DNA of 43,077 nt from a virus, in the IMG/VR virus record IMGVR_UViG_3300031237_000011, positions 1-43,077 of that record; one strand, 5' to 3'. A model generated the notes under the pieces. It did no database searches. It saw only the letters and a list, made by a program, of their open reading frames with translations, and was not told where the DNA came from. The position numbers and the translations under genes were made by a program. Shown here piece by piece: positions 6,585 to 13,191 of this stretch (within the stretch, counting starts at the first letter, position 1; each line of letters begins with the position of its first letter).

Positions 6585-7343
6585 ATCATCTACCTCGATA
6601 GTCATGAGTCCGTAGAGTTCGAGCTCGCGCTCTCCCAATGTGTGGACGTGGAGCGCTACCAACTAAACCCTGACAAGCCTGACCTCTACTGGATAGATAG
6701 CGCTGGTAGACAGCGCGGCTGGGAAAACAAGCAGAGTGGTGAACTACTCGGCTCCCTTGACTCAGTAGAAGAACAGCTCACTCGCGAACTCGAAGGAGTG
6801 GACTACCTGGGGCTGACCGTGCGCGGCATCATCACTCCTACACAGGATGGCTACTGCCAGATCTGGCAAAAGGCGAAGAACAACCCGCGCATCTACGTGG
6901 CCGACCAGGTGTACCGCACGCACTACAAGAGCTATGCCGCCTGGACTTCGCGCTGTGAGGCCAACGGCATTGTAGTGAAAGAGGCGGCAGACCTTGCAGG
7001 GTTGGTGCTCCAGGTCGTGGCCGAGTACGAGAATTCGATGAAGGACGACTCGGCCCACCACACCTTCAACCGGATCATCGTCCTCAAGCAGCAGGTGAAC
7101 GAGTGGGACATGGATAAGCGGCGTGTGGCCTTGCAGATCATGGGCTGCGTACCAGGCGTGGGTAAGGAGATAGCCCTCGCACTGAGCGACCACTTCCCCA
7201 GCCTCAAGACCTTGATGGATACGCTAGAGAGTGGCGCTGAGAAGGAAGTCGCGGCTATCCCCCTGCGCTTGAAGGAAGGGGTACGTGGTCGTACAATCGG
7301 CGCGTCGGCTGTGTCGGCTATGAAGAAGGCACTAGGGATATGA
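6585..7343 (+). CDS. XPF/ERCC4-like nuclease with C-terminal helix-hairpin-helix, about 252 aa, probable AUC start
   Basis: IIYLDSHES at the very N-terminus matches the first strand and first acidic residue of the ERCC4 fold, and GWENKQ (E47, K49) stands where the family has its E-R-K triad, here with N in the middle. The C-terminus (MGCVPGVGKEIALALSDHFPS, about 186-206) is a typical helix-hairpin-helix for junction or flap DNA. Known relatives cut branched DNA. The start is odd: the best ribosome site precedes AUC codons at 6585 and 6588; TTG 6558 is the fallback. It overlaps the next gene by ATGA. The Cas4-like, exonuclease, Sak4-like and ERCC4-like genes form one recombination set. Confidence 0.78.
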   Translation: MIYLDSHESVEFELALSQCVDVERYQLNPDKPDLYWIDSAGRQRGWENKQSGELLGSLDSVEEQLTRELEGVDYLGLTVRGIITPTQDGYCQIWQKAKNNPRIYVADQVYRTHYKSYAAWTSRCEANGIVVKEAADLAGLVLQVVAEYENSMKDDSAHHTFNRIIVLKQQVNEWDMDKRRVALQIMGCVPGVGKEIALALSDHFPSLKTLMDTLESGAEKEVAAIPLRLKEGVRGRTIGASAVSAMKKALGI

Positions 7344-7639
7344 GCGTCGCCTTCAGCCCGATGGCTACTATCTCACTCCAGGTCCGCAAGAACGGCAGCG
7401 AGTTCATTCGCTTCCAGGCCCAGTGCCCAGCCCACCTCGCCAAGTCTAGCGACTACCAGGGCATAGACCAGACCGGCCTGCTCTTCCGCTGCAAGGAGAC
7501 AGACAGCCACATGAGCCACCTGTTCCACGCAAAGGCTCCCAGGGACATACCACACACACCAGACCAGGTGAAGCTGTGGATGGATGCACATCGGACGGCA
7601 CGAATCAGTAGCAAGGAAGTGAGGAAGCGAGGAGCATGA
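7340..7639 (+). CDS. Hypothetical protein with C-terminal EVRKRGA, 99 aa
   Basis: ATG 7340 lies in an ATGA overlap with the nuclease. Cys and His residues (CPAHLAKSS, LLFRCKETDSHMSHLFH) could form a zinc site. The last seven residues, EVRKRGA, are repeated at the end of the next protein. No family recognised. Confidence 0.68.
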   Translation: MSVAFSPMATISLQVRKNGSEFIRFQAQCPAHLAKSSDYQGIDQTGLLFRCKETDSHMSHLFHAKAPRDIPHTPDQVKLWMDAHRTARISSKEVRKRGA

Positions 7640-7923
7640 AGGTCGTACATTGCAAACGTGAACCCTACGATGTGTACATAGGGCGCCCCTCCAAATGGGG
7701 TAACCCGTTCAAGGTTGGCGCGGAGTACCAGGGCAGAACCCTACAACGCGGTGATGCGGTAGAGGCTTACCGTGATTGGCTGTTCTACAGCGACGAAGGA
7801 CTCAGGTTGCTGGAAGACATTAACGAACTCGATGGCAAGGTGCTGGGCTGTTGGTGCAAGCCTCGTGCCTGCCATGGAGATGTACTGCTTGAGGCAGTGG
7901 AAGTGAGGAAACGCGGTGCCTGA
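7636..7923 (+). CDS. DUF4326 family protein, 95 aa
   Basis: The protein carries the family signature: VYIGRPSKWGNPF near the start, an AVEAYRDWL helix, and LGCWCKPRACHGDVLLE near the end with CWC and CHGD. This compact domain is widespread in phages; its biochemical role is not established. ATG 7636 overlaps the preceding stop (ATGA), and the ribosome site GAGGAAGCGAGGAG is part of the preceding gene's repeated end. It ends in EVRKRGA like its neighbour. Confidence 0.85.
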   Translation: MKVVHCKREPYDVYIGRPSKWGNPFKVGAEYQGRTLQRGDAVEAYRDWLFYSDEGLRLLEDINELDGKVLGCWCKPRACHGDVLLEAVEVRKRGA

Positions 7924-8128
7924 CCAAAAATGGCTCAGCCAGACTATCGAGGATATGGAAGCTCTGCTCATGCGCGAGCCCTGCGAGAACTGTCCTCAAG
8001 ATGGACCCGAGCTGAGCGTGGAAGATGCGCGGCTCAGGCTCCTCCAGCGCCTCAAGGATTGCGGCTGGACCAAGAGCCGTATAAGGCATTATCTCAACAC
8101 CCACTTGCCACTATCTGTGGTAAAGTAA
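7916..8128 (+). CDS. Hypothetical protein, 70 aa
   Basis: GTG 7916 follows GAGGAAACGC inside the end of the DUF4326 gene. The sequence has a Cys pair (CENC) and a helical C-terminal half (LRLLQRLKDCGWTKSRIRHYL) resembling a small helix-turn-helix. Function unknown. The first of the three hairpin motifs begins about ten bases after its stop. Confidence 0.62.
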   Translation: MPDQKWLSQTIEDMEALLMREPCENCPQDGPELSVEDARLRLLQRLKDCGWTKSRIRHYLNTHLPLSVVK

Positions 8129-8137
8129 GCAGGCCGA

Positions 8138-8204
8138 GGGTGGCTCGGCGAAACGGGAGAGGCTCACCAACAAGGCGAGCCCCTTCTGCTATCCAGAGCC
8201 ACCC
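8138..8204 (+). ncRNA. Hairpin motif copy R1 with closing stem
   Basis: The 41-base core (8150-8190) begins GAAACGGGAGAG and ends CTTCTGCT. CGGGAGAGGCTC (8154-8165) pairs with GAGCCCCTTCTG (8177-8188) over 12 positions with one A-C mismatch and two G-U pairs. A perfect nine-pair helix (8138-8146 GGGTGGCTC with 8196-8204 GAGCCACCC) closes it. Two further copies lie nearby. There is no U-run, so it is not a plain intrinsic terminator. It sits just after a plus-strand operon and ahead of the gene at 8276. Confidence 0.6.
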
Positions 8205-8215
8205 CACTCCAAGAG

Positions 8216-8253
8216 GAAACGGGAGAGACTACCTCAAAGCTCACCTTTCTGCT
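8216..8253 (+). ncRNA. Hairpin motif copy R2
   Basis: This 38-base copy again begins GAAACGGGAGAG and ends TTTCTGCT. The base of the stem forms with G-U pairs and the same A-C mismatch as R1. An alternative pairing, ACCTCA (8231-8236) with TGAGGT (8253-8258), would break it, so the copy may switch between forms. It lies 22 bases ahead of the next start codon. Confidence 0.55.
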
Positions 8254-8275
8254 GAGGTTACGAAAGGAATCTACG

Positions 8276-8551
8276 ATGGGAACTGAATATGCAATCGCGG
8301 AGTTGGGTGACTCACTCGGCAAGGCAATCGATGGACTCATCAAGGGTGGTGGGAGCCGCTTGGACTGTCACTCCCCCCACGGGTACGACTGTCGCATCTA
8401 CTGGGTGAACGAGGTCCTACGTGTGGACATCTGTGGACTGCGCGAGAAGTCTCACACAACACTAGAGCCCGCCTTCAAGGTAGCCACTGCGCCCTTCTGG
8501 GAAGTGGTGCCTACCTACACTGATAGCCCTGACTCGGTTGGTTACCCCTAG
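8276..8551 (+). CDS. Hypothetical protein, 91 aa, flanked by hairpin motifs
   Basis: ATG 8276 follows GAAAGGAATCTACG. The protein has an N-terminal helix (AIAELGDSLGKAIDGLIKGG) and a beta-rich rest (RIYWVNEVLRVDICGL). No family recognised. Two motif copies precede it on the same strand and the third, on the opposite strand, starts at its stop codon, so its mRNA can fold end to end. It is the last plus-strand gene before the late region. Confidence 0.68.
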   Translation: MGTEYAIAELGDSLGKAIDGLIKGGGSRLDCHSPHGYDCRIYWVNEVLRVDICGLREKSHTTLEPAFKVATAPFWEVVPTYTDSPDSVGYP

Positions 8552-8590
8552 CAGAAGAGCGAGCCTAAGAGCGTAGACCTCTCCCGTTTC
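8550..8590 (-). ncRNA. Hairpin motif copy R3 (minus strand)
   Basis: Read on the minus strand this is 41 bases, like R1: GAAACGGGAGAG at the start, CTCTTCTGCT at the end. The base stem CGGGAGAG/CTCTTCTG pairs at all eight positions, and an inner stem GTCTA/TAGGC replaces the GGCTC/GAGCC stem of R1. ACCCC/GGGGT (8596-8600 with 8544-8548) closes it. It lies 28 bases after the last late gene, so it would sit at the 3' end of the late transcript. Confidence 0.58.
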
Positions 8591-8617
8591 TTCCCGGGGT
8601 GGGGTTCCGATGCGGCG

Positions 8618-8821
8618 TTAGCCGCGCGAAGTGCGAAGTTGCTCGACTACCCAAGTCACTGCGCTAGGCACGAAGCTCAGCACGATGGTGATGTACATGA
8701 TGGTGTCCACGTCGTCCACACCCAGCACGCGCGCGATAAGCATAGCTGTGGCGCTGATTACGGGGGTCGCGGTCTCGGTGGGGCGGCGCTGCAAGATGTT
8801 AGGTCGCGGTTCTGTGGTCAT
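8618..8821 (-). CDS. Holin-like small membrane protein, 67 aa
   Basis: The wording (RPTETATPVISATAMLIARVLGVDD, then IMYITIVLSFVPSAVTWVVEQLR) matches small phage holin-like proteins with two membrane segments, one weak (about 24-40) and one strong (about 44-64), and a basic end. Such proteins open the inner membrane for the endolysin. ATG 8821 overlaps the amidase stop (ATGA), giving coupled lysis genes. A GCGGC-GTTA-GCCGC hairpin without U-run overlaps its stop. It is the last gene of the late operon. Confidence 0.68.
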   Translation of the reverse strand: MTTEPRPNILQRRPTETATPVISATAMLIARVLGVDDVDTIMYITIVLSFVPSAVTWVVEQLRTSRG

Positions 8822-9453
8822 CCTAGTCTCCCTTGTAGCCATTCATTGATCCGGTTGAGTACGTCGCGGTCGTAGGGGTGCATTGAGTCGCGGTCCCTGT
8901 GCCAGTAGGCCGAGTAGAGGAAGCCTATAGCGTGGGCCGCTTCCTCGTTTGTGGGCAGTGGTGTGTACGTGGGGTTGAGCGCGGCGATGAACTCACCCCA
9001 GGGGAACAGCACCCCTGGGTCAGACTTACCCACTCGCCGGCCCTGAGCGGTCTCCTGGTGGCCCACAAAGCCATTCATGGCATGGACGGCAGGCACACCG
9101 AAGTCCTCGACGTAGCCCTGGCAGACCAGTATCAGCTTGGCAATCTGCGCGTCCGTGAAGCCGTCACCCTCTACGCCCTGTTCGAGCTCTATTCCCCAGT
9201 GGGTGACGTTGTGTTCCTGGGCGTGCCATGCGCTGAAGTTGTCGGGGATAACACGGGCAGCGCGCCCGTCACGGGCGATGACCCAGTGGGCGCTGACCTT
9301 ACTAGCAGGATTCGCGAACCAATTAAGTGTGCCCTCCATTTCGCCCGGGTTCATCGATATGCCTGAGCGCGTGGAGTGGATGACCACACCCTGCCCGCTT
9401 GGTGGCATATGGTTGAAGTGAGGGCTCGTGCTAGTCAGGTCTGGGGTGATCAT
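8818..9453 (-). CDS. Endolysin: N-acetylmuramoyl-L-alanine amidase (Amidase_2 type), 211 aa
   Basis: The fold's landmarks are present: VVIHSTRS with the first zinc His (H26), SAHWVIARDG, HWGIELEQG, GHQETAQ with the second His (H132) and GKSDPGVLFPW with the zinc Asp (D145). The enzyme cuts the bond between muramic acid and the stem peptide. The last 45 residues (EEAAHAIGFLYSAYW...LNRINEWLQ) form a small helical domain, perhaps for cell-wall binding. No signal peptide, so it needs a holin. ATG 9453 lies inside the preceding gene. Confidence 0.92.
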   Translation of the reverse strand: MITPDLTSTSPHFNHMPPSGQGVVIHSTRSGISMNPGEMEGTLNWFANPASKVSAHWVIARDGRAARVIPDNFSAWHAQEHNVTHWGIELEQGVEGDGFTDAQIAKLILVCQGYVEDFGVPAVHAMNGFVGHQETAQGRRVGKSDPGVLFPWGEFIAALNPTYTPLPTNEEAAHAIGFLYSAYWHRDRDSMHPYDRDVLNRINEWLQGRLG

Positions 9454-9754
9454 GGATGTCTGTGCTCGCTTCTACAAAGTCGCCAATAAGGCGCGTGAGC
9501 TTGGCTATTGCGACATCGCGCGCTTGGGCTTGTGTGGTGTGCAGCTCTATCCAGCCGTTAACCTTGTCCATGTTAGCCTGCAAGTCGCGGCGTAATCCAC
9601 CGACACCAAACATGTCCTGAATGTTCTGCCCTATCCAGTTGCGTATTCGCTCCACGCGAGGGAAGAGCATAGCGATGAGGGTGATAAAGCCGATACAGGC
9701 TGCGAAGAACGCTGCGAGTTTGTCCCACGGGAAATCGATGAGCGTTTGCAGCAT
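9431..9754 (-). CDS. Membrane-anchored helical protein, holin- or spanin-like, 107 aa
   Basis: One strong membrane helix near the N-terminus (KLAAFFAACIGFITLIAMLF) is followed by a long amphipathic helical part and a charged tail rich in His and Asp. The position just before the amidase suggests a lysis role, with the small protein at 8618 as the second component. ATG 9754 is preferred (AAGG ten bases before) over GTG 9763. Confidence 0.62.
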   Translation of the reverse strand: MLQTLIDFPWDKLAAFFAACIGFITLIAMLFPRVERIRNWIGQNIQDMFGVGGLRRDLQANMDKVNGWIELHTTQAQARDVAIAKLTRLIGDFVEASTDIHDHPRPD

Positions 9755-9779
9755 GAAATCCACGCCTTACTTTAGCACA

Positions 9780-12700
9780 TTAAGCAGTTGCACCGGGTAC
9801 AACACGGAAAGTAATCGCGGCACTCTCTATCTCCTGCCAGTCGCTAAGGGTCGTGGTGCTGCGGGGCTTGAACTTGATCTGTGTGCGTTCAGGGAGCCAC
9901 GCCATTGGCTTGTCGTAGCCCGCACCTAGTAGCCGCTGGACGTTCTTCGTGTTCTGTAAGGTCGCAAGCCGGTTAAGCACGGACTGCAAGGGTTCATGCT
10001 GCTGGTCGGCTGGCAGGATGAAGGTCACTTCCTCGTTAGCTGGCCACTGGCTGACGAAGGTGAAATTCACGGGTAGCAAGTTGGGGGTCTCCGCGCTACT
10101 CGCCTCGTGGTCGCCAATAAGCCGGATGATGAGCGTGTCGAAGGTGACGCCGGGGTCGAGGCTGCTCTTGATTGTGGAGTCTACAAAGGTCTCGGCTGCT
10201 GCATCGAAGGTAATGTCTACCTCGGCGCTGGCGATGGTGAGGTCGCGTCCCGTATCTACCAACACGCGCAAACTCCCATAACTCGTGTTGTTGTCGATGC
10301 GCAGGGACTGGCTTGTCACTTGGGTAAGCGTCTTAAGCATCTCCGGTGGGCCGCAGTCGAGTTGGATGATCTGTACATAGAGTGGGCCATCCTGCTTGAC
10401 CTGTGTGGTGTTGGTCAAGTGCGGGTCGTCAAAGGGGTCAGGTGGTACGAACTCGCGGGCGACCGCGAGGCTGGTTGTACTTACCGGGATGACCCGGTAG
10501 GCGAATCCCTGCTGTGCGTAGTACGGGCACTCTGCCCATTGCAAGGTCTCGTTGGCCAGCGCGTTGCTCTTGGTTTGGAGCGCCCAACTCGCGTGCCACT
10601 TGCCGTCGAAGTAGAGCCAGCGCTGCTGCTCGCTGGCGTCGGTATAGGTGGTGTCTACGATTAGTACGTCGCCCACACTGAACATCTGCACTAGCTTGAT
10701 GGCATTGCCACCGTGGTGGATGGGCATGCCGAGGTCACGAGAGTAGCCATCGCTGCCCACCAGCACTACCTGGTTGAACAGGTTGGACCGAGGGCCGCCA
10801 CCTACAGCCACGCCGCCAAGATAGGTAGAGAGCAGCCCACAGTAGGACATCCCGGTAGCTGGATAGCTGATGCTGGCCACACCTACACTGGTGATGTCGA
10901 AGTAAGCGAGTCTGCGCTGAGAGGTTACGGCTGAGCGGTCATTTGCTTGCGGCACGAGGCAGGCGATCCTGCGCGTAGTTCCACTACTAGAGGTTATTGG
11001 GACTGCAATCCCGCCTGTGGGGAAGTCGAGTATGGTCAGCGGCAGATACCAGTAAACGGTGAGCGCCACGTAGTCAAAGGTGATCGCGTTCGCATCGAGG
11101 TTGGACTGGATGATTAGCCCAAAGCCGGGATTGTTGATGTCGTCGGCTGTCCAGGTAGTGCCCCAGAGCGTGGCCGGCCCGCCGTAGTAGATGGTCTCAT
11201 CAGTAGTGCTGTACTCCAGGTTATTGCCCTGTTGCTTGTTGTCGCCTGTCGCAACAAATGCTTTGAGAAGCTGAATCGTCGTGTCGTCGGCATTGGCCGC
11301 AACGTTAGTCTCAGCTCGCTCTACTCTTGCCGTGATGCCGTTGATGATGGCGTTGCGCGGTAGGCTGAACCCGTAGCCATAGGTCCATATCTGGGTTGTG
11401 TTGTCGTCCGAGCCCGCGCCGGTCTGCCAGGTTGCAGTAGTGTCGCTGTCGTCAGTGGCGGTGAGTGGGCTCAGCGTAGTCGCGAAGTAGGCTGACTGTG
11501 CCGTGCGCTGGGTGTAGTTTCCCACTGCCTTCGTGGAGGACTGGAGCGTTATCCCGCGCTGGTACCAGATAGTCATGGACACGGCAGCAATGCTTACCGT
11601 GGTGGTGTTGCCACTCGTGCCAACCTTTTCAATGGAGATACCCACGCCAAAGTCTGCATCGTTGACGATAGTGGGCGTAAGTGGCGCTCCCCATGTGTCG
11701 TTGTACTCGCCAAAGACACTGGCATAGAGTAAGCCAGCAACTGGGCTGATGTCCGGCGTGGTGCCGATGGCCTTGTCCTCGCCAAAGAGTGCGGCATCAG
11801 CGTCGAACAAGCGCACACTCTTGTAGTTCCACTCTGACATGACCTCTGCGCCACCACTGGGAATCTTGGCCCAGACCATCACTTCTAGCCCGGTCACGAT
11901 ATCGGTGGACTGGAGAGCGAAGCCGAAGGTGTCCACGTAGTAGTAGTGGGTAGTCTCGTTGTCCTCCACCACCGCCGTGGCGAAGTTCTCAGCCGTGGGG
12001 TCAACATTGGTGAGTGTGATGCCGTTGCCAGTGTTGGACCATGCGACCGTGCCGATTCCGCTGTTGTCCGCACCTGCGCCTGCGAAGGTCTGGCTGGTCG
12101 CGTAGGTCGTAGCGGTGGGGTTAACGCTGGTGCTCAGGTCAAAAGGCGTGGGCATGGTGAGTAGCGCATCTGTCTCGTAGACATAGCCCACCATACGGAT
12201 ACCGCCAAAGATGCCGCTCATCACGTTGATACCCAGCTCTGGTATGGGGACAATCCAATCGCAGCAATCGCCGCTCGTGTAGGCGAAGATGCTGGCCCAG
12301 GTAATGCTATTCGCTGTGGGGTCGGTCGTTCCCTTGATGCCGTCAGTGGTGCCGTCCTGCGCGCCAATGGTGAAGTAGCGCGTGGAGTTCCATACGGCAT
12401 CGGCTATCGCGCCCACGTTGTCGGTGATGTTGTCATTCGTGGAGGGCACGATAGGTATGGGTGAAGAAGTGCTCGTATCTTTGATTAAGTAAGGGCCGAC
12501 ACACATATAGGCGCGGCGGTCGTAGAGCAGGCCATGCACGCGCTTATTCGCGGTTACGTACCCGGAGAAGTCGGCAGTGATGAGCGATGTAGTCGTTGTC
12601 AGCTTGTAGGGTAGGGCTGCAATCCCAGGGATATGGCACTGGATGCCCTCATTGAACCAAACGTGGTGCTTGTCCTTGCGCCAGTCGCCAATGAGCGCCG

Positions 12701-12884
12701 AGTCCCACAGGCCACCGCTGAGGTCATCGATAACCAGGGTGTTGATGCCAACGCGCGCGTCGTGCTGGGCATCTTGGGCGTGGCGCGGGGGGAACTGCTC
12801 TACATAGCGCAGAGGGCTGACAGCACTGGCATTGAACTTGATCGCGCTGGTGCCTGTACCCCACTCGATACCGACTGAGGACAT
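9780..12884 (-). CDS. Large tail or virion structural protein, 1034 aa
   Basis: This is the second largest gene. The protein is rich in Ser, Thr, Gly and beta strands with repeated WGTTWTADDINNPGFGL-like and ATTYATSQTF-like stretches, typical of virion proteins built of beta domains. The N-terminal 130 residues (INTLVIDDLSGGLWDSAL) may form the particle-binding end; the C-terminus is helical (LNRLATLQNTKNVQRLLGAGYD). Its place after two tail-region genes and before lysis genes suggests a tail hub, knob or needle component. ATG 12884 is chosen; a TTG at 12896 lies upstream in frame. Confidence 0.72.
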   Translation of the reverse strand: MSSVGIEWGTGTSAIKFNASAVSPLRYVEQFPPRHAQDAQHDARVGINTLVIDDLSGGLWDSALIGDWRKDKHHVWFNEGIQCHIPGIAALPYKLTTTTSLITADFSGYVTANKRVHGLLYDRRAYMCVGPYLIKDTSTSSPIPIVPSTNDNITDNVGAIADAVWNSTRYFTIGAQDGTTDGIKGTTDPTANSITWASIFAYTSGDCCDWIVPIPELGINVMSGIFGGIRMVGYVYETDALLTMPTPFDLSTSVNPTATTYATSQTFAGAGADNSGIGTVAWSNTGNGITLTNVDPTAENFATAVVEDNETTHYYYVDTFGFALQSTDIVTGLEVMVWAKIPSGGAEVMSEWNYKSVRLFDADAALFGEDKAIGTTPDISPVAGLLYASVFGEYNDTWGAPLTPTIVNDADFGVGISIEKVGTSGNTTTVSIAAVSMTIWYQRGITLQSSTKAVGNYTQRTAQSAYFATTLSPLTATDDSDTTATWQTGAGSDDNTTQIWTYGYGFSLPRNAIINGITARVERAETNVAANADDTTIQLLKAFVATGDNKQQGNNLEYSTTDETIYYGGPATLWGTTWTADDINNPGFGLIIQSNLDANAITFDYVALTVYWYLPLTILDFPTGGIAVPITSSSGTTRRIACLVPQANDRSAVTSQRRLAYFDITSVGVASISYPATGMSYCGLLSTYLGGVAVGGGPRSNLFNQVVLVGSDGYSRDLGMPIHHGGNAIKLVQMFSVGDVLIVDTTYTDASEQQRWLYFDGKWHASWALQTKSNALANETLQWAECPYYAQQGFAYRVIPVSTTSLAVAREFVPPDPFDDPHLTNTTQVKQDGPLYVQIIQLDCGPPEMLKTLTQVTSQSLRIDNNTSYGSLRVLVDTGRDLTIASAEVDITFDAAAETFVDSTIKSSLDPGVTFDTLIIRLIGDHEASSAETPNLLPVNFTFVSQWPANEEVTFILPADQQHEPLQSVLNRLATLQNTKNVQRLLGAGYDKPMAWLPERTQIKFKPRSTTTLSDWQEIESAAITFRVVPGATA

Positions 12885-12888
12885 GGCG

Positions 12889-13191
12889 CTAGCCAAAGTC
12901 CACCCCTACATCGTTAAAGCCGCGCTGGTTGCGCAGGTCTTGCGGGGCTTGCAGGTTCTCCCACTCCTGACCATAGAAGTCGAGGTCGGCGATGGTGCCA
13001 TAGATGCGGCCTATGTCGCCGGTGATGTAGGTCTCACTGCCATCGATAGGCACACGCTCGCGGGTTAGTCTGCGCTGGAAGGGCTGAGTCGGCGAGCCGG
13101 TGAGTACGCGCAGTCCTTGCAGGGCCATCTCGCGGGCACTGGGTTGAGCGGTGAGCAGGCGCACAGTGCGGATGCGGTTGTAGCTACTCAC
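12889..13191 (-). CDS. Hypothetical virion protein, about 100 aa
   Basis: GTG 13191 shares one base with the preceding TAG (TAGTG) and has GGGG about 9 bases upstream; this matches the one-base overlaps seen elsewhere in the operon. An in-frame start at 13224 would add 11 residues. The protein has a basic N-terminal half (QRRLTRERVP) and an acidic C-terminus (IADLDFYGQEWENLQ). No family recognised; the position between two tail-region genes suggests a connector. Confidence 0.65.
   Translation of the reverse strand: MSSYNRIRTVRLLTAQPSAREMALQGLRVLTGSPTQPFQRRLTRERVPIDGSETYITGDIGRIYGTIADLDFYGQEWENLQAPQDLRNQRGFNDVGVDFG

Noticed and set aside
8150-8590. Hairpin motif as CRISPR repeats, hammerhead ribozyme or glycine riboswitch
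   Set aside because: Only three copies, one inverted, without regular spacers. The hammerhead CUGAUGA box and the paired A/U at stem III are absent. GGGAGAG is shared with glycine riboswitches but the rest of that core is missing.
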